From Streptomyces daqingensis (GTDB taxonomy: Bacteria; Actinomycetota; Actinomycetes; Streptomycetales; Streptomycetaceae), in the NCBI RefSeq assembly GCF_014645895.1, contig NZ_BMMP01000002.1, positions 124,001-188,000 on the forward strand: 64,000 nucleotides of DNA. The letters run 5' to 3'. Under the pieces are notes generated by a model. That model worked only from the letters and a program-made list of their open reading frames with translations, was not told the origin of the DNA and ran no database searches. This document shows positions 16,964-24,309 of this stretch, piece by piece. The position numbers and the translations under genes are program-made. Numbering within the stretch: position 1 is the stretch's first letter; each line of letters opens with the position of its first letter.

Positions 16964-17904
16964 CAGCCTTTCCGTCCTTGGGTCGCGATGCCTTCCGTGA
17001 AGTGCTTCTGGCAGAGGAAGAACGCGATGATCATGGGAACGGTGACGATGACGCTCGCGGCGGCGACGATCTCCCAGCGCATCTCGCCGCCCTCGCCGAA
17101 CTGGTCCAGCACCGCCTTCAGTCCGCGGGGGACGGTGTACAGCTCCGGATCGCGCAGGTACACCAGCGGACGCACCAGGTCCGTCCACGAGGCGTGCACC
17201 TCGAAGATGAAGGTCACCACGAGCGCCGGACGGCACAGCGGCACGGCGATCCTCCAGAACATCCCCCAGTAGCTGGCCCCGTCGATGCGCGCCGCCTCGA
17301 AGAGTTCACGCGGCAGCCCGAGGAAGAACTGGCGCAGCAGGAAGATGTAGAAGGCGCTGCCGAACAGGTTCGGCGCCCACAGCGGTATCTGGCTGCTGGC
17401 CAGGTGGAGTTCGTTCCACACCAGGTACTGCGGAATCATCAGGACAACCGCGGGCAGCATCATCGTGGAGATGACGAGCGCGAACAGGGCGTTCCTGCCG
17501 GGGAACCGGAAGTAGGCGAAGCCGAAGGCCACGATCGCGCTGCTGACCGTGACGGCCACCGCGGCCGCCAGGGTGACCACGGCGCTGTTCCACACCCACG
17601 TCAGCAGCGGGACCTCGCCCCAGATGTCGGCGTAGTTCTCCCACTGGACGACCTTCGGGATCAGCGCGTTGTCGAAGACGTCCTCCGACGGCTTCAGGGA
17701 GGCGCTGACCAGCCACAGGAACGGATAGATGAAGATGACGGAGGTCGCGGTGAGCGCGGTGATCCGCAGCGCCCTGCCCAGCGGCCCGGCCTTCTCCCGC
17801 GGGTGCCGCAGCCGCTTGGTCCGCACGGGCGTCTCTGCGGGTTCGCGGGCGGGCGCGCTCTCCGGTGCCGGCGGGCCCGCGGGCGGCGTCGTCAGCTGAG
17901 TCAT
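16963..17904 (-). CDS. ABC sugar permease, MalG type
   Basis: 313 aa, six predicted membrane segments, first at ITALTATSVIFIYPFLWLV. The EAA loop EAARIDGASYWGMFWRIAVPLCRP contacts the ATPase. A Pro/Glu-rich cytoplasmic N-terminus of about 45 residues precedes TM1. This is the CUT1 (oligosaccharide) class. Start overlaps the previous permease stop (ATGA). With the MalF-type partner and the binding protein it forms an importer; no ATPase gene is present, and in streptomycetes such systems usually share the MsiK ATPase encoded elsewhere. Confidence 0.94.
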   Translation of the reverse strand: MTQLTTPPAGPPAPESAPAREPAETPVRTKRLRHPREKAGPLGRALRITALTATSVIFIYPFLWLVSASLKPSEDVFDNALIPKVVQWENYADIWGEVPLLTWVWNSAVVTLAAAVAVTVSSAIVAFGFAYFRFPGRNALFALVISTMMLPAVVLMIPQYLVWNELHLASSQIPLWAPNLFGSAFYIFLLRQFFLGLPRELFEAARIDGASYWGMFWRIAVPLCRPALVVTFIFEVHASWTDLVRPLVYLRDPELYTVPRGLKAVLDQFGEGGEMRWEIVAAASVIVTVPMIIAFFLCQKHFTEGIATQGRKG

Positions 17905-18962
17905 GGCTGGTCACCCTCGTAGTAGACGAACCGCTTGCTGAACTTCGCCTGGAGCAGGGTGATCACGAGGATCACGAGGAAGAGCAGCCAGGCGAGTGCG
18001 GAGGCGTATCCCAGATGCATGTACTGGAACGCCTGCTGGAAGAGGTGGACGACGTAGAACAGCGCGGCGTCGTTGCCGTAGGTCTGGGAGTTGGCCGACC
18101 CGAAGAAGGCCGTGTAGGCCTCGGTGAAGGTCTGCAGCGAGGCGATGGTGTTGACGATGAGGGTGAAGAAGAGCGCGCCGGAGATCTGCGGCAGCGTCAC
18201 GTGGACGAACGCCTGCCAGCGGCCCACCCCGTCGATCTCCGCCGCCTCGTACAGGTCCTGCGGAACGTTCTTCAGCGCGGCCAGGTAGATGATGACGGTG
18301 GAGCCCACCGACCAGAGCTGGGTGAGGACGAGTCCCGGCTTGATCCAGTCCCCGTCGGTCGTCCAGCTCGGGCCGTCGACGCCGGCGAAACCCAGCACGG
18401 TGTTGATCAGACCGACGTTGCCGTTGAACAGCAGCAGGAAGAGGATGCCGACGGCGACCGACGGTGTCATCACCGGCAGGTAGAAGAGGGTGCGGAAGAG
18501 GCCCGTCGCCCGCCCCACCCTCACCAGCAGCACGGCGAGGGCCAGCGCGATCGCCATGGAGAGCGGCACCCTCAGCACCGTGAACAGCAGCGTGTTCATC
18601 AGGGACTTGGCGACGTCCGGGTCCTCGAAGAGCTGCTGGTAGTTCGCGGTGCCCACGCCCTGCGGGGCGGTGATGCCGTCGTAGTCGGTGAAGGAGAGGT
18701 AGAGGGTGGCGAGCATCGGCCCCGCGGTGAGCACGACGAAGCCGAAGATCCACGGCGAGAGGAAGCCGTAGGCGGCGCGCGTCTCGCGGCGGCGCCAGGA
18801 CGCGCGCCAGCGGCGGGCCCGCTCGCGCCGGTCCGCGGCCCGGTCCGCGGGCGGCCGGGCGTACGGCGTGTGCTCCGTTCCGGGGGCCTTCGCCGTGACG
18901 TCGCTGGCGGCTGCCGGCTCCGCGCCGGAGGGCGGGCTCGCGGTCTTGTCGGGCACAGCCAT
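17901..18962 (-). CDS. ABC sugar permease, MalF type
   Basis: 353 aa. About 70 polar, Arg-rich residues precede TM1 (FLSPWIFGFVVLTAGPML). The EAA loop is EAAEIDGVGRWQAFVHVTLPQ. Six membrane segments and the early YLSFTDYDG motif fit the CUT1 MalF class. In-frame start codons exist further upstream, but the ATG at 18962 overlaps the binding-protein stop by one base (TGATG) and is the best start. It pairs with the MalG-type permease directly downstream. Confidence 0.93.
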   Translation of the reverse strand: MAVPDKTASPPSGAEPAAASDVTAKAPGTEHTPYARPPADRAADRRERARRWRASWRRRETRAAYGFLSPWIFGFVVLTAGPMLATLYLSFTDYDGITAPQGVGTANYQQLFEDPDVAKSLMNTLLFTVLRVPLSMAIALALAVLLVRVGRATGLFRTLFYLPVMTPSVAVGILFLLLFNGNVGLINTVLGFAGVDGPSWTTDGDWIKPGLVLTQLWSVGSTVIIYLAALKNVPQDLYEAAEIDGVGRWQAFVHVTLPQISGALFFTLIVNTIASLQTFTEAYTAFFGSANSQTYGNDAALFYVVHLFQQAFQYMHLGYASALAWLLFLVILVITLLQAKFSKRFVYYEGDQP

Positions 18963-20317
18963 CACTTCCGCCCCTGGTTGGCGATGTCGAGGGCGCTCTG
19001 CGCCTCCCGCTGGGCCTGTTCGAGCGCCTGCCGGGGTGTCTGCTCGCCCGAGAGGACCCGGTTGCAGGCGTTCTGCCATGCCTGCTTGAACTCGGTGCCG
19101 GCGGCGTTGGCGGGGACGGCGAAGCCGGATTCCTGGATGTCGTACAGACGGCGGGTCGCCTCGTCGAAGGACTTCTCACCGGTCGGCTTCCACACCTCGG
19201 ACTCGATGATCCTGTCCGCCTCGCGGTTCCCGCTGAAATCGCCCGTGTAGTAGGCGTCGTTGCCGCGGACCTCCTTCGCCTTGGTCTTCGCCGCCTTCAC
19301 CCAGGAACGCGTCGACGTCATCGACTCGATGAAGGCGCAGGCCTCTTTCACGTGCCTGCTGCCCTTGGGGATGGCCCAGCCCGTGCCGGAGACGTAGTTG
19401 ACGGGTTCGCCGTCGCGGTCCTTGAAGTAGCCGCTGCCCAGGTCGACTTCGGGTGAGGTGTCACCGAGGACGGAGAGGTACCAGTCCTCCATGGGGTAGG
19501 CGCCCACCTGGTGCTCGGCGATCTGGTTGGCCCGGCCGAACTGGTCGAAGGAGTCGCGCAGCGCCTTGAACTTCCCCCAGCCGCCCTGCACTTCGATCAG
19601 CCGGGACGCGTAGCTGAGGGCTTCGACGACCCGGGGGCTGTCGAGCCGTGCCGTCCGCCCGTCGTCGCTGATGAGGGAGCCGCCGTTGGCCTTCACCCAC
19701 AGCGGGAAGAACTCGGGGATCTTGGGGTCGAAGCCGATGCGGGTGAGTTTCCGCCCCTGGCGCTCCTGGAGTTCCGCGGTGAGGCGGCGCAGCCCCTTCC
19801 AGTCGGAGGTGTCCACGTCCGACGGGCTGTGGCCGGCCTTCCTCAGCACCGAGGCGTCCATGAGCAGGATGCGGTTGTCGAAGCTGTCGGGCATGGCGTA
19901 GACGGCGCCGTCCAGCGTCGCCTCCTCGATCGCGGAGGGCTGGTACTTCTCCAGGTCGATGTCCTCCCGGCGCAGGCAGTCGGTCAGCGGCAGCAGAGCC
20001 CCGCGTGCCGCGTACCCGCCGACGAGCGTGCGGTCCATGTTGACCACGTCGGGAGGGTCCCCCGCGGCCACGGCCGAGAGGAACTGCTGCTCGTCGAAAG
20101 CGCCCTCATTGACCTGGAGTTCGACTCCGTCGAGCGCTTTGCGCGCGTCGTCGACGCGGGATGTGGCGATGGCGTCGCCGAGTCCGAAGCCCATGGTGAT
20201 GAAGGTGCCGGAGGAACCGGCAGCGCTCACACCGCCGCACGCGCTGACCGGCAGCAGCCCGAGAACGGCGGCGAGTGTGCACGCGGCGCGGCGCGTTCGC
20301 CCTGGTGGTGCCGCCAT
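18962..20317 (-). CDS. Sugar ABC transporter substrate-binding lipoprotein
   Basis: 451 aa, first gene of the operon. A lipoprotein signal ends in LPVSAC with lipidated Cys27, so the mature protein is tethered outside the membrane. The body is a CUT1 (cluster B/D) solute-binding protein: MGFGLGDAIATSRVDDARKA, PDVVNMDRTLVGGYAARGAL, AMPDSFDNRILLMD, GVGYP-like turn QVGAYPMEDWY, and SGTGWAIPKGSRH. The ATG at 20317 has GAAGGAGAGAG upstream; longer in-frame readings run through the promoter and are rejected. It delivers an oligosaccharide to the two permeases. The ligand is unknown; mannosidase genes downstream suggest a mannoside. Confidence 0.93.
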   Translation of the reverse strand: MAAPPGRTRRAACTLAAVLGLLPVSACGGVSAAGSSGTFITMGFGLGDAIATSRVDDARKALDGVELQVNEGAFDEQQFLSAVAAGDPPDVVNMDRTLVGGYAARGALLPLTDCLRREDIDLEKYQPSAIEEATLDGAVYAMPDSFDNRILLMDASVLRKAGHSPSDVDTSDWKGLRRLTAELQERQGRKLTRIGFDPKIPEFFPLWVKANGGSLISDDGRTARLDSPRVVEALSYASRLIEVQGGWGKFKALRDSFDQFGRANQIAEHQVGAYPMEDWYLSVLGDTSPEVDLGSGYFKDRDGEPVNYVSGTGWAIPKGSRHVKEACAFIESMTSTRSWVKAAKTKAKEVRGNDAYYTGDFSGNREADRIIESEVWKPTGEKSFDEATRRLYDIQESGFAVPANAAGTEFKQAWQNACNRVLSGEQTPRQALEQAQREAQSALDIANQGRK

Positions 20318-20419
20318 ATCTCTCTCCTTCGAGCAACTGGCCGACACGGCGCGGTGGTTGGGGAGACGGAAAGGCACGGACGCGTCCCGCACGCCCCGGA
20401 GGGACCCCGTGCAGGCATG

Positions 20420-20468
20420 TGGCATCGATGCCATGTGAGAACGTAACCACACGGGGTGGAGGCGTCAA
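20420..20468 (-). promoter_or_regulatory. Promoter and LacI-type operator of the sugar operon
   Basis: On the minus strand TTGACG (20468-20463), a 17-bp spacer and TACGTT (20445-20440) form a sigma-70-like promoter. Directly downstream lies the perfect palindrome TGGCATCGATGCCA (20420-20433) with the central CG typical of LacI operators. A bound repressor would block initiation or early elongation. The block 20420-20443 recurs at 26174-26197 with 2 mismatches in 24. It lies about 100 bp before the binding-protein start. Confidence 0.75.
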
Positions 20469-20557
20469 TGCATCGGACGCGCTCCCTTGTCCGGCTCCCC
20501 AGGCCCGGCCCTCGGGGCCGCTCGGCGGTACGGAGCGGGACCGCCCGGACACACGTC

Positions 20558-20581
20558 GGGGGCGGCCGGACGGCCGCCCCC
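20558..20581 (-). terminator. GC hairpin after the GNAT gene
   Basis: Arms GGGGGCGGCC (20558-20567) and GGCCGCCCCC (20572-20581) pair perfectly over 10 bp with a GGAC loop, starting 14 bp past the acetyltransferase stop. There is no T-run, as is common in streptomycetes. It separates the LacI unit from the sugar operon promoter. Confidence 0.65.
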
Positions 20582-20595
20582 TGTGACCGCTGCGC

Positions 20596-21159
20596 TCAGC
20601 CGCGGTCGCCTCTCCCCTCCCGGTCGGCGAGAAGCCGCCAGGTCACGTCGATTCCCGTCTCGCCGGGGGCCGTCGGCCCTCCCCGCACCGGCTCCCGTCC
20701 CGCCTCCGTGAAGCCCAGACGGCGCGGCACGGCCGCGCTGGCGGTGTTCGCGGCGTCGTGGTGGATCTCCACACGGTCGATGCCGGCCAGTTCGAACGCC
20801 CAGCGGACGAGGGCCTCCACGGATGTGGTGGCCAGGCCCCTTCCCGTCCAGGCGGGGTGGAGCCAGTAGCCGATGTCCAGTCCACCGGGGCCGATGCGGC
20901 GCATCAGCCCGCAGCTGCCCGCCAGTTCGCCGTCGCAGAGGATCCCGTACCCGTATGCCTCGCCGCTCCGCCAGCCCTCCTCGCTCGCGGCCAGGTAGGC
21001 GGTGGTTCCCGCCAGGTCCTGCTCGGCGGCCCACGGCATCCACGGCACGAGATGCTCGCGCGCCCCTTCGACGACCGCGTGCAGGGCCGCGGCGTCGTCC
21101 ACGCGGAGGCGACGCAGTTCTACCCGTCCGAAGGTCCCGCTCTCAGGTGGCTGCTCCAT
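20596..21159 (-). CDS. GNAT-family N-acetyltransferase (RimJ/RimL-like)
   Basis: 187 aa. VELRRLRVDDAAALHAVV at the N-terminus, IGYWLHPAWTGRGLAT (acetyl-CoA pyrophosphate-binding loop, R/Q-x-x-G-x-G/A type) and NTASAAVPRRLGFTEAGRE near the C-terminus define the family, closest to ribosomal-protein N-acetyltransferase-like enzymes. The start is chosen at MEQPPES; no clear ribosome site is visible and an upstream in-frame ATG at 21195 is possible. It lies 69 bp after lacI on the same strand, so it may be co-transcribed, but a link to sugar metabolism is not evident. Substrate unknown. Confidence 0.82.
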   Translation of the reverse strand: MEQPPESGTFGRVELRRLRVDDAAALHAVVEGAREHLVPWMPWAAEQDLAGTTAYLAASEEGWRSGEAYGYGILCDGELAGSCGLMRRIGPGGLDIGYWLHPAWTGRGLATTSVEALVRWAFELAGIDRVEIHHDAANTASAAVPRRLGFTEAGREPVRGGPTAPGETGIDVTWRLLADREGRGDRG

Positions 21160-21228
21160 GCACAGATGTTGGCGCGCGCCATGCCGGAGCGCCACGCGAT
21201 TTCTGCCCGGACGGGCCCGCGCAGGACG

Positions 21229-22296
21229 TCAGCCGCGCTGGGGTGGACGCGACGTCGACCCCCGTACGACCAGTTCCGGCTGGAGGATCAGCGTCTCGGC
21301 CCGGCCCCCGCCGCGCCGCAGGCGCTCCAGCAGCAGCGCCGCCGCCCTGCTGCCCATCTCGAAGACGGGCTGGCGTACCGCGGTCAGCTGCGGCTCGACC
21401 ATCCGCATCCACGTCTCGTCGTCGAAGGAGACCACCGAGCAGTCGCCCGGCACCGTCAGGCCCCGCCGGTTCAGTTCCTGCCAGACGAGTTCGGCGACGA
21501 CGTTGTTGGCGGCGAAGACCGCTGTCGTCCCGGGGTTGGCGTCCAGCAGCGCGGGCAGCTCGTCCCCCGCGGCGCTGTCCCGGCCGCGCAGCCCCAGGTC
21601 CAGCACCCGGCGGCGCGCGTACGGGACGCCCGCGTGCCGCAGCGCCGCGCGGTAGCCCTTCACCCGGTCCTTGCCCGTCGCCCACTCCGTCTCGTCGACG
21701 ACCGCGGCGATCTCCCGGTGGCCGAGACCGAGCAGGTGCTCGACGGCGTCGCGTGCGCCGTTCTCGCTGTCGATCGCCACGGCGTCGCAGCCGCGCACAC
21801 CGGAGCGCCGGTCCACCTCGACGACGGGAGTCCCGTGCTCGGCGAGGAGTTCGGTCGCCGTACGCCCCACCGGCGCCAGGAGCACCCCGTCCGCGCGCAT
21901 CGCCACGAACGCCCGCGCCCCGTCGGCCGCCCGCTCCTCGCTGCCGTGGTCGTCCACGAGGACCACCTGGTAGCCGGCGTCGGAGAGGGTCTGCTCCACT
22001 CCGGCGGCGAGCTGTGCGTAGAACTGGTTGCGCAGGTCGGAGACGAGCAGCCCGATCACCTTGCTGGAGCGGCCCTTGAGCGTGCGGGCGGAGACGTCCG
22101 GCACGTATCCGAGCCGGTCGGCGGCCTGGCGCACGCGCTCCTTGATGTGGCCGGCCACGTAGCCGTGGCCGCCGAGCGCGCGCGAAGCCGTCGAACGCGA
22201 CGTGCCCGCCTCCTGGGCGACCTCGTGCAGCGTGACGCGGGCACGCCTGCGCCTGGACGCACCGCCGCCGCTCCCGGCAGCCCCCTGCTTGGCCAT
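21229..22296 (-). CDS. LacI-family transcriptional regulator of the sugar regulon
   Basis: 355 aa. After a short Gly/Arg-rich tail, the helix-turn-helix VTLHEVAQEAGTSRSTASRALGG (about 21-43) and hinge GYVPDVSARTLKGRSS are followed by a periplasmic-binding-like ligand domain (VIGLLVSDLRNQFYAQLAAGVEQ, PVVEVDRRSG, AVFAANNVVAELVWQELNRRG, SVVSFDDETWMRMVEPQLTAVRQP). It should repress the two units carrying the CG-centred palindrome at 20420 and 26174 and be released by a sugar. It is the third gene of the second unit, 54 bp after the glycosidase; such placement gives autoregulation. No palindrome lies directly before lacI itself. Confidence 0.92.
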   Translation of the reverse strand: MAKQGAAGSGGGASRRRRARVTLHEVAQEAGTSRSTASRALGGHGYVAGHIKERVRQAADRLGYVPDVSARTLKGRSSKVIGLLVSDLRNQFYAQLAAGVEQTLSDAGYQVVLVDDHGSEERAADGARAFVAMRADGVLLAPVGRTATELLAEHGTPVVEVDRRSGVRGCDAVAIDSENGARDAVEHLLGLGHREIAAVVDETEWATGKDRVKGYRAALRHAGVPYARRRVLDLGLRGRDSAAGDELPALLDANPGTTAVFAANNVVAELVWQELNRRGLTVPGDCSVVSFDDETWMRMVEPQLTAVRQPVFEMGSRAAALLLERLRRGGGRAETLILQPELVVRGSTSRPPQRG

Positions 22297-22350
22297 GTGC
22301 TCTTCTCTCGTCAGGCGTCGTGCGCCGCCCCGTGACGGACGTCCGGCCGG

Positions 22351-24309
22351 TCAGCCGCGCGGGCCTTCCCGGCCTCCCGGAAAGGCGCCGTCCCCGCACG
22401 CCGCCCGCCAGCGGGCCCAGGAAGCGCCCACCGCCGCGTAGTCGGCCTCCTCCAGGGGCTCGCCCGTACGGTCCAGGTGCGTCGCCACGTAGAGGGCCGG
22501 AACGCCCAGCTCGTGCTTCACGGCGCAGTATTCCCGCCACTGCTCGCGGTCCGGTGCGCACCAGTCGTCGGTGTCGAGCAGCAGCCCGGGGCAGGACGCC
22601 CTTGCGACGGCGGCTCGTTGACGCATCTGGGGCACGACGGGGGCGTACGGATCCGGGTCGTCGAGGCGCAGCATGTCGTTCAGCCGGATCATATCGGTCA
22701 CGTCCGCGAACGCCGGATGCGGCGTGTGGGTGATGACCAGGGCGTCCGGCTTCGCCTCCTTGGCCGCGGCGTAGATGATCGCCAACTGCCGGTGCAGGAG
22801 GGCGATTCCCCAGTGGGGGCCGTGCGAGGTGAGGCAGGCGCCCGACGGGGTGTCGGCGGTGAAGTCGATCTTCAGGCCGTCCGCGCCGAGACCTCGCGGG
22901 CCGAGCATGCGGGTGATGTTGTCCGCCAGCAGCGCCCGCGCTCCGGGGTGGTCGGGGTCGAGGGCAACGGGCCTTCCGTCCGGGGTCCGCACGCACATCT
23001 CGTCCGGCACCCCATCGGTGGCCCAGGCCCGCCACCACAGCAGCACCTTCCGGCCGTCGGAGTGACGCTCGTCGATCCAGCCCCGCAGATCGGGCCATTT
23101 GGCGGTGTCGGGTTCCCAACTGCCGTAAGAGCGCTGCCATTTGTCGTCGATGACCACCGTGCCCGGTGTGAGGCCGTGCGCCGCGAGACGGGCGAGGTAG
23201 GCGTCGTAGTGCGCGGCGGTGCTCAGATCCGGCGTCGAGGCCGCGGTGCCGGCCGCGTCGGCGCTCTGCGCGCCCCAGCCGCAGAACATCGGCTCCGACC
23301 ACCAGCCGGGCCGGGAGGGGTGAGCGGCTGACGCGCCGGCCGCAGCCCCGTCCGCGCTCCAGCCGCGTGCCGTGAGCCAGCGGCGGTGTGACCGCAGCCC
23401 CTCGTACGGGTCCGGGTGGCCGGGCGAGACGAGCAGCGCCGGGGTGGTGAAGGAGCCCTCCACGCGGGTGTGGCCCTCGTAGTCCAGCCGCAGGTGGAAG
23501 CCGCCTTCGGACGGCACGTACGCCATCTCGGCGAAGCTCATCTCGCGTACGGGCGCGCCCGCTCCGAGCGTCCACCAGCCGTGCGGCGCGGGCCCGCCGG
23601 CCGGGTCGGCGTCGTCCGGCAGCCCGTCCTCGGTGAGCGCGAGACACAGGGGCGCGGGCGTGAAGAACCAGTGCCCGCGGCCCGGACGGGCGTCCCCCGA
23701 AGCGCCGATGACGGCGCTCTCCCCCGCGCCGCGGCAAAGCCTGCGCGGGGGCCCGGGGTTGGGCGTGAAGAGGGTCCGCCAGGCGTGGCCGCTGGGGCGC
23801 AGCCCGCCGCCCCGTCCTCCGAGGGCGGCGCGCGCCGCGAACGGCAGGACGGTCGTCAACGCGCCGCTGCCCGCGGCCTCCCAGCGAAACTGCGGGCCCT
23901 CGGGAGTGCACTCGATGCGCGTAACCGCCTGCTCCCAGGCGGTACTGCGGCGCTCGACGGTCACGAGGGGGCGGCCGTCGGGGCCGGTTCCCAGCCGCGG
24001 TGCCGAGACCGAGAGCGTCTCGTCGGGTACGCCCGAGCGGTCGAGGGCGCCGGGGAGCTGGAGCAGCACGGGGTGGTGGCCGGCGCCGTCCGGGGCACCG
24101 GGACCGGCGTCCTCGGAGCCGCACGCGTGGTGGCGCAGCCGCGCGGTCAGCCCGTCGGCGCCGACCGTCATCCGGTAACGGGCCGCGGTGACTTCGATCG
24201 CACCGTCCGGCGTCCGGCGGGCGGCCGGTGCCCCCGCCACTGGCCGCCCGGCGTCGCTCGTCGGCTCGCTGATCGGATCGCTCGTCTGATCCCCCGTCGA
24301 ATCACTCAT
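22351..24309 (-). CDS. Glycoside hydrolase, clan GH-D-like TIM barrel (alpha-galactosidase/GH31-36 type)
   Basis: 652 aa. A Ser/Thr/Asp-rich N-terminus is followed by a beta-sandwich (about 30-330) and a TIM barrel. TVVIDDKWQRSYGSWEPD (near 385) and GADGLKIDFTAD (near 475) resemble the substrate-binding and nucleophile strands of GH36/GH31 enzymes, with Asp in KIDF the likely nucleophile. DMIRLNDMLRLDD could hold the acid/base. The match is to the clan, not to one family. No signal peptide, so imported substrate. The ATG overlaps the upstream stop (ATGA). An alpha-glycosidase removing alpha-galactosyl or alpha-glucosyl units before mannosidase action is a reasonable inference. Confidence 0.75.
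   Translation of the reverse strand: MSDSTGDQTSDPISEPTSDAGRPVAGAPAARRTPDGAIEVTAARYRMTVGADGLTARLRHHACGSEDAGPGAPDGAGHHPVLLQLPGALDRSGVPDETLSVSAPRLGTGPDGRPLVTVERRSTAWEQAVTRIECTPEGPQFRWEAAGSGALTTVLPFAARAALGGRGGGLRPSGHAWRTLFTPNPGPPRRLCRGAGESAVIGASGDARPGRGHWFFTPAPLCLALTEDGLPDDADPAGGPAPHGWWTLGAGAPVREMSFAEMAYVPSEGGFHLRLDYEGHTRVEGSFTTPALLVSPGHPDPYEGLRSHRRWLTARGWSADGAAAGASAAHPSRPGWWSEPMFCGWGAQSADAAGTAASTPDLSTAAHYDAYLARLAAHGLTPGTVVIDDKWQRSYGSWEPDTAKWPDLRGWIDERHSDGRKVLLWWRAWATDGVPDEMCVRTPDGRPVALDPDHPGARALLADNITRMLGPRGLGADGLKIDFTADTPSGACLTSHGPHWGIALLHRQLAIIYAAAKEAKPDALVITHTPHPAFADVTDMIRLNDMLRLDDPDPYAPVVPQMRQRAAVARASCPGLLLDTDDWCAPDREQWREYCAVKHELGVPALYVATHLDRTGEPLEEADYAAVGASWARWRAACGDGAFPGGREGPRG

Noticed and set aside
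18962..20452. Longer N-terminus of the binding protein, starting at 20452
   Set aside because: It would translate through the -10 region and operator and place about 45 non-conserved residues before the lipoprotein signal. The ATG at 20317 has a strong ribosome site.
22351..24309. Assignment of the glycosidase to a single GH family
   Set aside because: Motifs are shared between GH31 and GH36-type enzymes; without a profile search the family would be a guess.
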